A DNA stretch of 50,278 nt from Tannerellaceae bacterium (lineage in GTDB: Bacteria; Bacteroidota; Bacteroidia; Bacteroidales; Tannerellaceae), in NCBI GenBank assembly GCA_031278605.1, contig JAITKB010000065.1, positions 1 through 50,278 on the forward strand. The letters run 5' to 3'. The translations under genes were made by a program, and so were the position numbers. The notes below the pieces were generated by a model. That model was not told where the DNA came from, searched no databases, and saw only the letters and a list, made by a program, of their open reading frames with translations. Positions 37,142 through 47,428 of this stretch are shown here, in pieces (within the stretch, counting starts at the first letter, position 1; each line of letters opens with the position of its first letter).

Positions 37142-38703
37142 TGAGAAATATTAAATTCATATTACTTTCATTCATTATGTTGGCAAGCGTCTCGGCTTTT
37201 GCCGAGACGCTTGCCAACGTACTGACTTCCGTTACAGTAGCACAAGGCAAACTGGAAGGAGTAGAAGAACAGGGATTGGGCGTATTCAAAGCCATTCCGT
37301 ATGCCGAACCTCCCGTAGGCGATTTACGATGGAAAGCTCCTGTGCCTAAGAAAAGCTGGACAGGCGTTTATCGTGCCGAAGACTTCGCGCCGATGCCTCC
37401 ACAAGAAGTGCGCACTTTTGGCGATCAGGAGCCCCCCAAATGGAGCGAAGATTGTCTTTACCTTAGTGTGATGACTCCTGCCAAGAGTGCTACAGAGAAG
37501 CTATCTGTCATGGTGTGGATTCATGGTGGAGGTTTTATTACCGGTTCATACACTAATCCTATGGGGTTCAACTTGGCTCACAAGGGCGTTATTCTGGTGA
37601 GTATCGCATACCGTACCGGTGCGCTGGGCTTCTTGGCACTACCCGAACTGAGCAAAGAATCTGAACAGAGCATCTCTGGCAACTATGGCTTAATGGATCA
37701 AATTCTTGCGTTAGAATGGATTAAAGAAAATATCGCTACCTTTGGTGGCGATCCAAACAAAGTGACCATTTTTGGCGAATCCGCCGGTGCCATCGCAGTC
37801 AGTATGCTCTGCGCCTCCCCCTTAGCTAAGGGTCTCTTCCGTGGAGCCATTAGCGAAAGTGGGGGTTCGTTCTGTCCAGTCGATAGTGTGCGGCATAATA
37901 ATAATGGCATTCGACACTTGAAAGGAGCCGAGCAACATGGTGTGGCATTTATGAAGCGTATTGGTGCAAAAAACCTGAAACAACTGCGCAAAATGAGTGC
38001 TGACGCATGGATTTCTGACAAGGAGACCACAGGTGTGGGTGGCTTTTGGCCTACGGTGGACGGATATGTCATCACCGATGATCAATATAAGCTCTATGAA
38101 AAGGGTGAATTCAACGATGTGAACGTTATTGTAGGTACAAACTCAGATGAAGGCTCTATGTTTGTTCGCCCCTGTTTGGTCGCTGAGTATGAAGGCGAGG
38201 TTCACCGGGATTACGGTCTCTTTGCCGACCGCATTCTTCAACTTTATCCGGCTCGCTCGGAACAAGAAACCTTTGCCGCAAGAAGCGATATTTTCCGGGA
38301 GACAGCTTTTGCATGGCCCTCCTTCGCATGGGCACGTTTACAGGGGGAAAAAGGAAAAAGTGATGTTTTTGTCTATTACTTTGACCAAATCACAGAGAAT
38401 CCCTGGATGAGAGGACCGCAACGTGGTGCAGGTCATGCTTCAGAGTTGCCTTATGTCTTTGGTATGCACAGGGGTGAACCAACACCCATGAATAGCGCAA
38501 TGAGTGAATTGATGATGACTTATTGGACCAACTTTGTAAAGACCGGAGATCCCAATTCAAAAGGTATGCCTCACTGGCCTGTTTACGACGAAGACAAAGC
38601 CACGGTAATGATGTTTAAAGATGGTGCCCATCTCATCAATGTACCCAACCGTCCACAGTTGGAACTGATGGAGGAATTTTTTAAATGGAAACGCGAACAA
38701 TAA
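37141..38703 (+). CDS. Type-B carboxylesterase family protein
   Basis: LGVFKAIPYAEPPVGDLRWKAPVP, SEDCLYLSVMTP, VMVWIHGGGFITGS, TIFGESAGAIAVSM. Start ATG overlaps the SusD stop (TAATG). Confidence 0.92.
   Translation: MRNIKFILLSFIMLASVSAFAETLANVLTSVTVAQGKLEGVEEQGLGVFKAIPYAEPPVGDLRWKAPVPKKSWTGVYRAEDFAPMPPQEVRTFGDQEPPKWSEDCLYLSVMTPAKSATEKLSVMVWIHGGGFITGSYTNPMGFNLAHKGVILVSIAYRTGALGFLALPELSKESEQSISGNYGLMDQILALEWIKENIATFGGDPNKVTIFGESAGAIAVSMLCASPLAKGLFRGAISESGGSFCPVDSVRHNNNGIRHLKGAEQHGVAFMKRIGAKNLKQLRKMSADAWISDKETTGVGGFWPTVDGYVITDDQYKLYEKGEFNDVNVIVGTNSDEGSMFVRPCLVAEYEGEVHRDYGLFADRILQLYPARSEQETFAARSDIFRETAFAWPSFAWARLQGEKGKSDVFVYYFDQITENPWMRGPQRGAGHASELPYVFGMHRGEPTPMNSAMSELMMTYWTNFVKTGDPNSKGMPHWPVYDEDKATVMMFKDGAHLINVPNRPQLELMEEFFKWKREQ
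37179..37218 (+). other. 18-bp perfect inverted repeat with TTTT loop inside the esterase signal-peptide codons
   Basis: GTTGGCAAGCGTCTCGGC-TTTT-GCCGAGACGCTTGCCAAC read directly. Confidence 0.95.
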
Positions 38704-38710
38704 AACAATT

Positions 38711-40390
38711 ATGAAACATACATTAATAATATTATTGACTTTACTGGTTTTTGGGACACTGAATGCTCAGTCATGGCGACCTCCTGCGAAAGGCGATTAC
38801 GTAATCTATACCTATCGTGATACCGTTCGCACAACCACCGACCGTGCCCAAAACGGACCACAATTTGTAATCTACCCCGACACACCGGTTCGTGAGGCTG
38901 AAGCCAAGACTCTGGTAGAGCAGTTGGGTTTGACATCCTTAGCCGATGCAAATAGCGGTTCGGTAGAAGTATTAGTTCCGGTGAATGGAAAAGAATATGA
39001 CAAAGTGAAAGATTTGGAGGCTTACGAGAAATTTATCAATGACAGCCGCAGTGTGTCCAATCTGAAAATCATCGGATTGGGACGCGGCGCTACCTTCGTT
39101 AACAGTCAGATTGCCCCGGTAGCGAATGAAGTAGCCGCGATCTTCACCTACGGCGGTTCGTTGCAAGGCAAACCCAAACAAACAGTGGCCGTACCAGCTT
39201 ATGTTGCACAAGGCAACAAATCGCTGGCCAATTTCTATGTCCAGATAAATGAGGCCAAAGAGGTAAGCCGTGACAGCAAACACGTCGTTTATGAAAATGC
39301 CGACGAGCCACTGCAACGCGTCGTATTAGCATTGGACAAAAAAACAACAGCAGCCGAAGCGTTGGCCGAAGCTTGGGAGACCCTTCTCTCCAAGAATTAT
39401 CGTTACAGTAACTACCGCCACACCCATTACATGGGAGCCAAATTTGGACAGTATGGTCCTTATGAACTAGAACCCTATACTGATTTAGATGCTATTGGCA
39501 TGAAGCGCATAGCCCACAAAGAGAAGCTCAGCGGGCCAGACAGTCCTGCCAACAAGGCTGCTTTTTGGTATGAGTATATGCCGGAGCAGTGCCAGTCAGC
39601 CAAGGAACATACCGTACCCTTAGTTGTCATGCTGCACGGTCATCAGAACGATAATCGAACTCAAAGCGAGACATCCGGTTTTGTGGAAGTCGCAGCTCAA
39701 GAAGGTATTGCCCTGGTGGAAATCGAATGGCAAGGACTAGGTGGAGAAAACGCTTCAGACATGGGTCTCGGCATGGGTGGTATTGAACAAGTCATTATGA
39801 ATCTTCTGAAACGCTATCCTCAAATCGACCCTTCTCGTGTTTATTGTCAAGGATTGTCAGCAGGCGCCATGCACAGTGCGGCTATAGGTATTGAAAAAAG
39901 TTATCTTTTTGCGGCTGTGGCCGGACATTCCGGTGGTATTTTTGATGGTCCGGTTTATAGCTTTACGCCAGAAGGTCTCTTTCGCAATGCTCGTCAAAAA
40001 CGCGGCAAAGTGGAGATGCCTTTTTTCTTGACTGTCGGCACCGACGATGATACTATCGGCTTTCCCAACAAAGAGGCCGGAAGCAATAGCCCATATTATA
40101 ATGCCCTGAATCTTTACGCCTGCTTGAACGATATGCCGGAAGTAACTATAGACTTTCCGGCCGAGCCTGTGTTGGGTATTCGGATGGAAAATCGCGAGAC
40201 CATTGTGACCAACAAGCACATCACGCTGGAGAAAGGCGAATTGTTAAAAAAAGATATTCCGATGATTCAGTTCACGGCTATTATGCATTATGGACACTGG
40301 AACTTCCGCCCAATGGCAGAGCGTATGTGGGATTTTTTCCGTCACTTTAGTCGCCATGTTGAGACGGGCGAATTGGAATATCATCCTTAA
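38711..40390 (+). CDS. Secreted alpha/beta hydrolase, PHB depolymerase/esterase-like
   Basis: 559 aa; signal peptide; PLVVMLHGHQNDNRTQSETSGFVEVAAQEGIALVEIEW; VYCQGLSAGAMHSAAIGI; N-terminal extension of about 250 aa. Confidence 0.8.
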   Translation: MKHTLIILLTLLVFGTLNAQSWRPPAKGDYVIYTYRDTVRTTTDRAQNGPQFVIYPDTPVREAEAKTLVEQLGLTSLADANSGSVEVLVPVNGKEYDKVKDLEAYEKFINDSRSVSNLKIIGLGRGATFVNSQIAPVANEVAAIFTYGGSLQGKPKQTVAVPAYVAQGNKSLANFYVQINEAKEVSRDSKHVVYENADEPLQRVVLALDKKTTAAEALAEAWETLLSKNYRYSNYRHTHYMGAKFGQYGPYELEPYTDLDAIGMKRIAHKEKLSGPDSPANKAAFWYEYMPEQCQSAKEHTVPLVVMLHGHQNDNRTQSETSGFVEVAAQEGIALVEIEWQGLGGENASDMGLGMGGIEQVIMNLLKRYPQIDPSRVYCQGLSAGAMHSAAIGIEKSYLFAAVAGHSGGIFDGPVYSFTPEGLFRNARQKRGKVEMPFFLTVGTDDDTIGFPNKEAGSNSPYYNALNLYACLNDMPEVTIDFPAEPVLGIRMENRETIVTNKHITLEKGELLKKDIPMIQFTAIMHYGHWNFRPMAERMWDFFRHFSRHVETGELEYHP

Positions 40391-40404
40391 ATAAAAAATA
40401 AACG

Positions 40405-43233
40405 ATGAATATGGTAAAAAAAAGTATCTGTTTTGTTTTGGGCTTACTGTTGATGGTGAGTTGTAGCAACGAAAACAACCTGATGCCCACCCGTTTGCGT
40501 TGCGAGGGAATGGAAAACCCCGCGGTGGTAGATGTAGTACACCCGCGCTTCTCCTGGGTTAATACCCCTGCAGATATTGCTATCAGAGGCGAAAAGCAAA
40601 CAGCCTACCGCATCCGGGTGGCTTCTTCACTTAAAATCTTACAGAAAGGAAAGTCGGATGTGTGGGACTCTGGCAAGGTGACAAGTGAGGAATCACACTT
40701 GGTATCATACGACGGTTCAGCCTTAAAAAGCGGACGGGATTATTGGTGGAGCGTACAGGTTTGGGATGCCAAGGGACACGCTTCCGAATGGAGCGAATCC
40801 GCATACTGGGGTATGGGTCTACTGCATGCCGATGATTGGAAAGCGCAGTGGATTGGTGCACCATGGCAAGGTGAATCGCCCCGGCGCGAACCAATGCCTA
40901 TGGCACCGGGTATGTCTTTCCGTGAATACATGATGCTGATGAATCAACAAGAACCGGCACAGCCGGCTCCCTTGTTGCGAAAGCAATTTGACGTAGAGGG
41001 AACGGTGAAGCAAGCCAAGATCTTCGTCACCGGATTAGGATACTTTGAACTCTATGTGAATGGTCAAAAGATTGGCGATGACTGTTTAGTACCTGCTTTT
41101 ACCGATTACACACACCGCGAAGCCTTGAAGTACGGAATGCTTTACCCTGAATATAAAAATTCCGGGACGCGGGTCATGTATCTGGCATACGATGTGACAG
41201 AACAGATTATTTCCGGGGCTAACGTCATTGGCGGTATCGTGGGAGATGGATTTTATGACACGACCTCTCAGTGGGATTGTTCCTTCGGATCGGCTCGTTT
41301 CCTTTGTCAGTTGGAACTGACCATGGAAGATGGCACCAAACAAGTCGTTATCTCAGACAATACCTGGCAGGCTAAACAGAGCGCTATCCGTATGAATGGC
41401 GTTTTTGACGGTGAAATCTATGATGCCCGCTACGAAACGCCTCTTTGGGCTACCGCTCAATGTGATATGACGGATGGCTGGCAACCGGTTGCCTTGCGTC
41501 AAGCACCCGATGGAGAATTAGTTGCTAATATAGTGCAGACAGACAAGGTTGTGGAACAAGTGAAACCTGTTAGTCTAAGTCGTCAGGAAGACGGCACTTA
41601 CTTGGTAGATTTCGGTGTGGAAAACTCCGGTTGGATTCGCTTCACGGACATAAAAGGCCAAGCCGGCGACACGTTAAAGGTTGCCTATATCAATGTAGAA
41701 CCTAATGGTACAGAGCAATACGTATTTAAAGGAGATGTTGAAGGCGAAAACTATGCTCCGCGTTTTACCTGGTACGTATTCCGTCAGGCTGTCATCAGCG
41801 GCGTGAGCAACTTGACTGCCGAACAGTTAGTGCAAGAAAAAGTTAACACAGCCGTGGAGACTATAGCCGAATGGGAGACTTCCAACAAACTCTTCAATAC
41901 CCTCAACGAAATGTGGCAACGCACCCAAACAGACAATATGCATGGTGGTATTGCCAGTGATTGTCCTCACCGCGAACGTTCTCCTTATACCGGTGATGCA
42001 CAGGTGGTTCAAGTGACGGTGATGCACAATTTCGACACAGAGGCTTTTTATCGCAAATGGATAGAAGATATGCGTCTCTCACAAGACCCGGAGACGGGCT
42101 ATGTGCCAAATGGCGCGCCTTGGCAGCCACGCTGTGGAGGAGGTGTGGCTTGGGGATCAGCTATGAATATCATGCCTTGGGAGTTCTATTTGCACTACGG
42201 AGACGTGCAAATGCTGCGCAACAATTTCGAAGCTATGAAGGCACAGATGAATCACATGATTCAACAGCTCACACCGGACGGCACCATGCTCCAGAGTATC
42301 GGTCAAGGCGGAGGTATGATGGGGGGTAATGAAGAAGGTAATTATTGGCTCAACTTAGGTGACTGGTGCCCGCCAGGGGAAATCCCCAACAAAGAACTGG
42401 TACATACATTCTACCTTTGGCGTTGTGCCGACTATACCGCCCGGGCAGCTCATGTACTTGGCGACGAGGTGGCTGAAGCTACCTATCGGAAACTGGCAGA
42501 GGAAATAAAGGACGCGTTTCATCGCAAGTTCTATCAACCCGCAACAAAATCATACGGGCTGAACGGCTGTAACGTCTTTGCTTTGAAGATGGGTGTACCG
42601 GAGGATGTGAAAGTTGACGTAGTGGAAACCCTTCGTCGAGAGATTATGGAAGATAACAACGGTCACTTGAATACCGGTATCTTCGGCACGCAATTCCTTT
42701 TTGAGGTATTGGCTGATGTTGGATTGAACGATGTAGCATATACCGTAATGGACAAACGCACTTTCCCCAGTTATGGATATTGGGTGGAACAGGGTGCTAC
42801 TACATTCTGGGAGCACTGGGACAACCGGCAAGCTTCACAGAATCATCCTATGTTCGGTGGTGGCTTGACGTGGTTCTATCGTTGGGTGACTGGCGTGCAA
42901 ACCGATGAAACTCAACCTGGATTCCGCTATATCGTTTTACGCCCACAACTTCCTGCCGGTTTAGACTTCGCCCGATACGCCACTTTGACACCATACGGAC
43001 GAGTGGAATCCGCAGTACGCCGGAATGGAGCATCATTGACACTAAAGGCCACAATACCTGTGGGTAGTCATGCCACTATTTGTTTACCAACTACCGATGT
43101 GCAACAGATTACGGAGAATGGACAACCGTTAGCAAATATCATTGGCATCGAAGCTATTGAGCAAACAGAGGCAGGGGTGAAAATCGAGGTGGTACAAGGA
43201 AGTTATAACTTTTGTTGCAACTTAGTACAATGA
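40405..43233 (+). CDS. Alpha-L-rhamnosidase, GH78-like
   Basis: 942 aa; LRCEGMENPAVVDVVHPRFSWV, GLGYFELYVNGQKIGDDCLVPAFTDY, SDCPHRERSPYTGDAQV, GATTFWEHWD. Confidence 0.92.
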   Translation: MNMVKKSICFVLGLLLMVSCSNENNLMPTRLRCEGMENPAVVDVVHPRFSWVNTPADIAIRGEKQTAYRIRVASSLKILQKGKSDVWDSGKVTSEESHLVSYDGSALKSGRDYWWSVQVWDAKGHASEWSESAYWGMGLLHADDWKAQWIGAPWQGESPRREPMPMAPGMSFREYMMLMNQQEPAQPAPLLRKQFDVEGTVKQAKIFVTGLGYFELYVNGQKIGDDCLVPAFTDYTHREALKYGMLYPEYKNSGTRVMYLAYDVTEQIISGANVIGGIVGDGFYDTTSQWDCSFGSARFLCQLELTMEDGTKQVVISDNTWQAKQSAIRMNGVFDGEIYDARYETPLWATAQCDMTDGWQPVALRQAPDGELVANIVQTDKVVEQVKPVSLSRQEDGTYLVDFGVENSGWIRFTDIKGQAGDTLKVAYINVEPNGTEQYVFKGDVEGENYAPRFTWYVFRQAVISGVSNLTAEQLVQEKVNTAVETIAEWETSNKLFNTLNEMWQRTQTDNMHGGIASDCPHRERSPYTGDAQVVQVTVMHNFDTEAFYRKWIEDMRLSQDPETGYVPNGAPWQPRCGGGVAWGSAMNIMPWEFYLHYGDVQMLRNNFEAMKAQMNHMIQQLTPDGTMLQSIGQGGGMMGGNEEGNYWLNLGDWCPPGEIPNKELVHTFYLWRCADYTARAAHVLGDEVAEATYRKLAEEIKDAFHRKFYQPATKSYGLNGCNVFALKMGVPEDVKVDVVETLRREIMEDNNGHLNTGIFGTQFLFEVLADVGLNDVAYTVMDKRTFPSYGYWVEQGATTFWEHWDNRQASQNHPMFGGGLTWFYRWVTGVQTDETQPGFRYIVLRPQLPAGLDFARYATLTPYGRVESAVRRNGASLTLKATIPVGSHATICLPTTDVQQITENGQPLANIIGIEAIEQTEAGVKIEVVQGSYNFCCNLVQ

Positions 43234-43293
43234 TGATTATGATAGATAGAAACAGTATGTTATATAGGTTTTCATTTCTTAAAAAATATAACG

Positions 43294-46200
43294 ATGAATT
43301 TAAGAAAGGCCAATAAAATCATTTTTGAATCTCTTTTCTTGATCGTATTAACAGGGATACAGGCAATGGCTTCTATAGTCAAACTTCAAACTGAATTTAT
43401 GGATCGCCCGCTGGGAATAGATGTTTCCCAGCCCCGATTCAGTTGGCAAACGAAATCAGATCGATACGGTATGACTCAAACAGCTTACCAGATATTAGTT
43501 GCCTTCAGTGAAGAAGATTTAGCGCAAGAACGCTATCTGTACGATTCCGGGAAGATCGAATCAGAGAACTCGATAAACATCAAATATTGCGGTGATGCGT
43601 TGCACCCCGCAAGTCGTTATTTCTGGAAAGTACGCGTGTGGGATGAAAAGAATCAATTGAACGAATCAGCCATAGAATGGTTTGAAACAGGTCTGTTTGG
43701 TACAAGTTGGCAGCGGGCACAATGGATAGGTTCGTCTGAAGTGAATTTAGCGAAATATCGTAGTCATTTTGTGTTGGAATACGACTTTTCAATCGAAAAA
43801 GGCAGCAACGAAGCGACATTTGTTTTGGGAGGAAAATCAGATTCGCAATATGTATCGCTTACCGTAGATACCAAAGATACACCTCAATTGATTATTGCTC
43901 ATGTCATGGACAATAAGCGGACGGTAGATTTCACGGAGGATATATCTTCTGTTTTTTCTTCGGCAGATAAGCATAGGGTAAGAATAAAAGTATCCGGACC
44001 GCATGCCTATACGATGCACATCGAAATTGATGGTCAACGCATCAAAAACAGCAACCGTCAGGCAACAGGTAACCAGATGATGATGTTTGGTCCACCCAAC
44101 GAGTATGCCTTCAGCGTACGTAATGATTCATCAGAAGAACCAAACTCCAACAGCCGCCTCTATCAGATTGGTTTTGCACAAACTGAAGGACAGCATGCTA
44201 CTTTCTCGAATATCCGGATAAGTGAAGAGGCTTGGATTACGGAGCTCTATACGGATAATACGATTCATGTAGTGAAGGGAAATGGAAAGCCTCAGCTATG
44301 GCAACCGGGCGATGATGTCTCTGCGCCAATGTTCAGAAAACAACTGAGGATAGAAAAACCGATTCGTCAGGCGCGGCTGTATGCAACGGCTCGTGGAGTA
44401 TATGAATTTGACATCAATGGCGAAAAAGTTGGGACTGACTATTTGAACCCCGGTTGGACTGACTTCAGAAAACGTATCATGTACAATACGTTCGATATCA
44501 CGTCTATGTTGAAACAAGGCGATAATGGCGTAGGTGCTATGCTGGGTATCGGTTGGTTTGGCGACCATATGGGCTTTAACGCGAATTGGCAAGATCAATA
44601 TGGCGTTCGTCCATCGATGATGGCTATGATTGTTATCGAATATATAGATGGGAAGAAAGAGTTTATTGTGACTGATAACAGTTGGAAATGTTATAATCAG
44701 GGTCCTATTTTGGCCAACAGCCTTTTTAACGGCGAAGATTATGATGCGCGTAAAGAACTGCCGGGTTGGACAAACGGCGATTACAATGATACCGCCTGGG
44801 AGCAAGCGGAAATATTTGAGGCGCCTGCCGAAACTGTTATTTTGCAAGGCTATATCGGCTTGACTATTCAGAACAATGTGACACTGAAAGCAATCTCCGT
44901 AAAGAAAGTCGGCGATAAGAATTTTGTCTATGACATGGGGCAGAATCTAGCAGGTGTACCCCGTTTGGTAAATATGAAGGGAAAGGCCGGTCAGACTATC
45001 ACCATTCATTTTGCCGAAATGCTTTATCCGGAAATTATTCCTACAGACCCGGTCGCACCTTATACCGTAGAAATATACAAAGAAAAGACAGGTCAACTGT
45101 ACAGAGAAAATTACCGTAGTGCGCTTTCTACGGATCATTATACCTTTAAAGGCAATGCCGCCGGCGAAACATTTGAACCCCGTTTTACGTATCATGGTTT
45201 CCGCTACCTCTCCGTAGAAGGCTTGGATGAGCCATTACCGTTAGAAAATGTACAAGCGATCGCATTGGAATCTATCGGAGAACAAACCAGCTTTTTTGAA
45301 ACATCCAATGCCGATATAAACCGCTTATTCGAGAATGCGGTATGGGGACAGCGCGGTAACTTCCTTGCCGTACCCACCGATTGCCCGCAACGCGATGAAC
45401 GCATGGGTTGGACGGGCGATGCCCAAGTATTTACCCGTGCTGCGACTTATAATATGAACCTTTCTCCTTTTTATACACGATGGCTTTATAGCATTCGCGA
45501 CAATCAAGCGGCTACCGGTTCATACGGTGGTTATTATCCCGACTTAGGTATTCCACCTGCTGGTGCATCTCGCACGGGTAGCGTGGCCACTGGCGGCTGG
45601 ATGGAAGCGGGTGTTATCGTGCCTTGGCAAATGTACCAGCAATATGGCGACCGGGGAATTCTGGAAGAACATTATTCCTCCATGTTGAAATTCATGGACT
45701 TTATGGAACGTAATGCAACGAATTATATCCAGCCCTTCGGCGGTACAGGTGATTGGCTAGCACCTATATTTACAAATACCATGTTGACAAATACCGCGTA
45801 TAGTGCTTATGCAGCCCAGTTGATGGAACAGATAGCATTGGCTTTAGATAAAAAGGATGACGCAGCTCGCTTTGCCAGGTTCTTTGCAAACATTAAAAAA
45901 GTTTTCAATGATACGTTTGTTAATGCAGAAGGTAGAACCGTTGTCCCGGCTTCAAGTGTTCCAAGGAACAGTCCTATGTCACCGTTCGTAGCGCCATCCG
46001 TACAATCGGAAGAAAAGAAAGATGCTCAAGGCAATGTGATTGTTGATACGCAGACTTCTTATGTCTTGCCTTTGCAATTCGGCCTATTCAATGATGAAAA
46101 TAAACCCAAAGCAGTTCAACACTTAAGGGAAGCTATTAAGCGTAGTAATTATACATTAACTACCGGCTTTGTCGGTACACCCTATATCTGTTTAGTGCTT

Positions 46201-46725
46201 TCAGATAATGGTTATCCGGATGAAGCATACAAATTGTTTACACAAACCGAATACCCTTCATGGCTGTTTCCTGTAAAGCAAGGCGCTACAACTTTCTGGG
46301 AGCGTTGGAACTCGTACACTGTAAAGAACGGATTCGGTCCTGTCGGTATGAATTCATTCAACCATTATGCTTATGGTGCTATTGAAGAATGGATGATGGC
46401 TCATTGTTTGGGTATCCAGCGTAATGAAGTGCAACCAGGTTATAAGCATTTCTTTCTACAGCCTGAAGTAGGGGTACGGTTAGATTTTGCAAGAGGTGGT
46501 TTTGAAACAATGTATGGGAAGGTAGAAAGCAGTTGGGAAAAAAGAGGTAATACAATTGTTTATCAGATGACGATACCAGCCAATACTACTGCGACTATCA
46601 AGTTGTTGAATGCAAAAAATGTGAAAGTAGAAACAGGACAAGCCGGGATTATTTCACAAAACCGAGAATCGGATACTCAATATTATGAAGTGAGTTCTGG
46701 AAGATATATATTCGAAGTTAATTAA
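43294..46725 (+). CDS. Alpha-L-rhamnosidase, GH78-like
   Basis: 1143 aa; MDRPLGIDVSQPRFSWQTKSD, YEFDINGEKVGTDYLNPGWTDF, VPTDCPQRDERMGWTGDAQVFTRAATYN, GATTFWERWNSY. Confidence 0.95.
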   Translation: MNLRKANKIIFESLFLIVLTGIQAMASIVKLQTEFMDRPLGIDVSQPRFSWQTKSDRYGMTQTAYQILVAFSEEDLAQERYLYDSGKIESENSINIKYCGDALHPASRYFWKVRVWDEKNQLNESAIEWFETGLFGTSWQRAQWIGSSEVNLAKYRSHFVLEYDFSIEKGSNEATFVLGGKSDSQYVSLTVDTKDTPQLIIAHVMDNKRTVDFTEDISSVFSSADKHRVRIKVSGPHAYTMHIEIDGQRIKNSNRQATGNQMMMFGPPNEYAFSVRNDSSEEPNSNSRLYQIGFAQTEGQHATFSNIRISEEAWITELYTDNTIHVVKGNGKPQLWQPGDDVSAPMFRKQLRIEKPIRQARLYATARGVYEFDINGEKVGTDYLNPGWTDFRKRIMYNTFDITSMLKQGDNGVGAMLGIGWFGDHMGFNANWQDQYGVRPSMMAMIVIEYIDGKKEFIVTDNSWKCYNQGPILANSLFNGEDYDARKELPGWTNGDYNDTAWEQAEIFEAPAETVILQGYIGLTIQNNVTLKAISVKKVGDKNFVYDMGQNLAGVPRLVNMKGKAGQTITIHFAEMLYPEIIPTDPVAPYTVEIYKEKTGQLYRENYRSALSTDHYTFKGNAAGETFEPRFTYHGFRYLSVEGLDEPLPLENVQAIALESIGEQTSFFETSNADINRLFENAVWGQRGNFLAVPTDCPQRDERMGWTGDAQVFTRAATYNMNLSPFYTRWLYSIRDNQAATGSYGGYYPDLGIPPAGASRTGSVATGGWMEAGVIVPWQMYQQYGDRGILEEHYSSMLKFMDFMERNATNYIQPFGGTGDWLAPIFTNTMLTNTAYSAYAAQLMEQIALALDKKDDAARFARFFANIKKVFNDTFVNAEGRTVVPASSVPRNSPMSPFVAPSVQSEEKKDAQGNVIVDTQTSYVLPLQFGLFNDENKPKAVQHLREAIKRSNYTLTTGFVGTPYICLVLSDNGYPDEAYKLFTQTEYPSWLFPVKQGATTFWERWNSYTVKNGFGPVGMNSFNHYAYGAIEEWMMAHCLGIQRNEVQPGYKHFFLQPEVGVRLDFARGGFETMYGKVESSWEKRGNTIVYQMTIPANTTATIKLLNAKNVKVETGQAGIISQNRESDTQYYEVSSGRYIFEVN

Positions 46726-46743
46726 TTTATAAAAATATCAAGC

Positions 46744-47316
46744 ATGAAGAAAATATTCTTATTAGCAATCATATCGATTGTAGCGGTGTTGTTTCTTTTT
46801 ATCCGTTGTATGAACACACAAACAAAAGAAACAAAGAGTAAAACACTTATCGTTTATTATTCTCGTACCGGAAATACGGAAGCATTGGCAAATCATATTC
46901 AGGCACTGACTGGAGCCGATATGTTTAAAATAGAAACGGTTGAAGCATATCCGGAAGATTATCCCGAATTAACCGAAATAGCCCAAGCAGAGAAGAACAA
47001 TCAAGTCAGACCGGCGATAAAAGAGGAGGTGGATAATATCGACCAATACGATGCCATTTTTATTGGCTTTCCGATTTGGTGGGGAACTTTACCGATGGTG
47101 ATGGCTACTTTCTTGGAAAGCTATAGCCTGGAAGGCAAAACCATTATCCCTTTCTGTACGCATGGTAATGGCGGAGTTGACCAAGGTTTTATTGAAGTGC
47201 AAAAGTTATCGTCTAAGGCTAATCACAAAGAAGGGTTTAGTCTGAAGGGAATTCATGTGGATTCGGCACGTTTGGATGTTGAGAAATGGTTGAAGGCGAT
47301 TCAGGTAATTGATTAA
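46744..47316 (+). CDS. Flavodoxin with N-terminal signal/anchor sequence
   Basis: 190 aa; hydrophobic N-terminus then TLIVYYSRTGNTEALANHIQ; YDAIFIGFPIWWGTLPMVMATFLE. Confidence 0.9.
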   Translation: MKKIFLLAIISIVAVLFLFIRCMNTQTKETKSKTLIVYYSRTGNTEALANHIQALTGADMFKIETVEAYPEDYPELTEIAQAEKNNQVRPAIKEEVDNIDQYDAIFIGFPIWWGTLPMVMATFLESYSLEGKTIIPFCTHGNGGVDQGFIEVQKLSSKANHKEGFSLKGIHVDSARLDVEKWLKAIQVID

Positions 47317-47363
47317 GTAGCGTGACAGCTAATATAGGCATTTCGTTATTTTACCCCTCTCAT

Positions 47364-47379
47364 CTGCTTTTAAAAGCAG
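47364..47379. promoter_or_regulatory. 16-bp perfect palindrome CTGCTTTTAAAAGCAG
   Basis: Read directly, in the only long (about 100 bp) gap within the PUL enzyme series. Confidence 0.5.
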
Positions 47380-47428
47380 TATGTAATGGCTTCGAGCAAT
47401 TAAGTATAAAATATTAAAATTGATAAAG

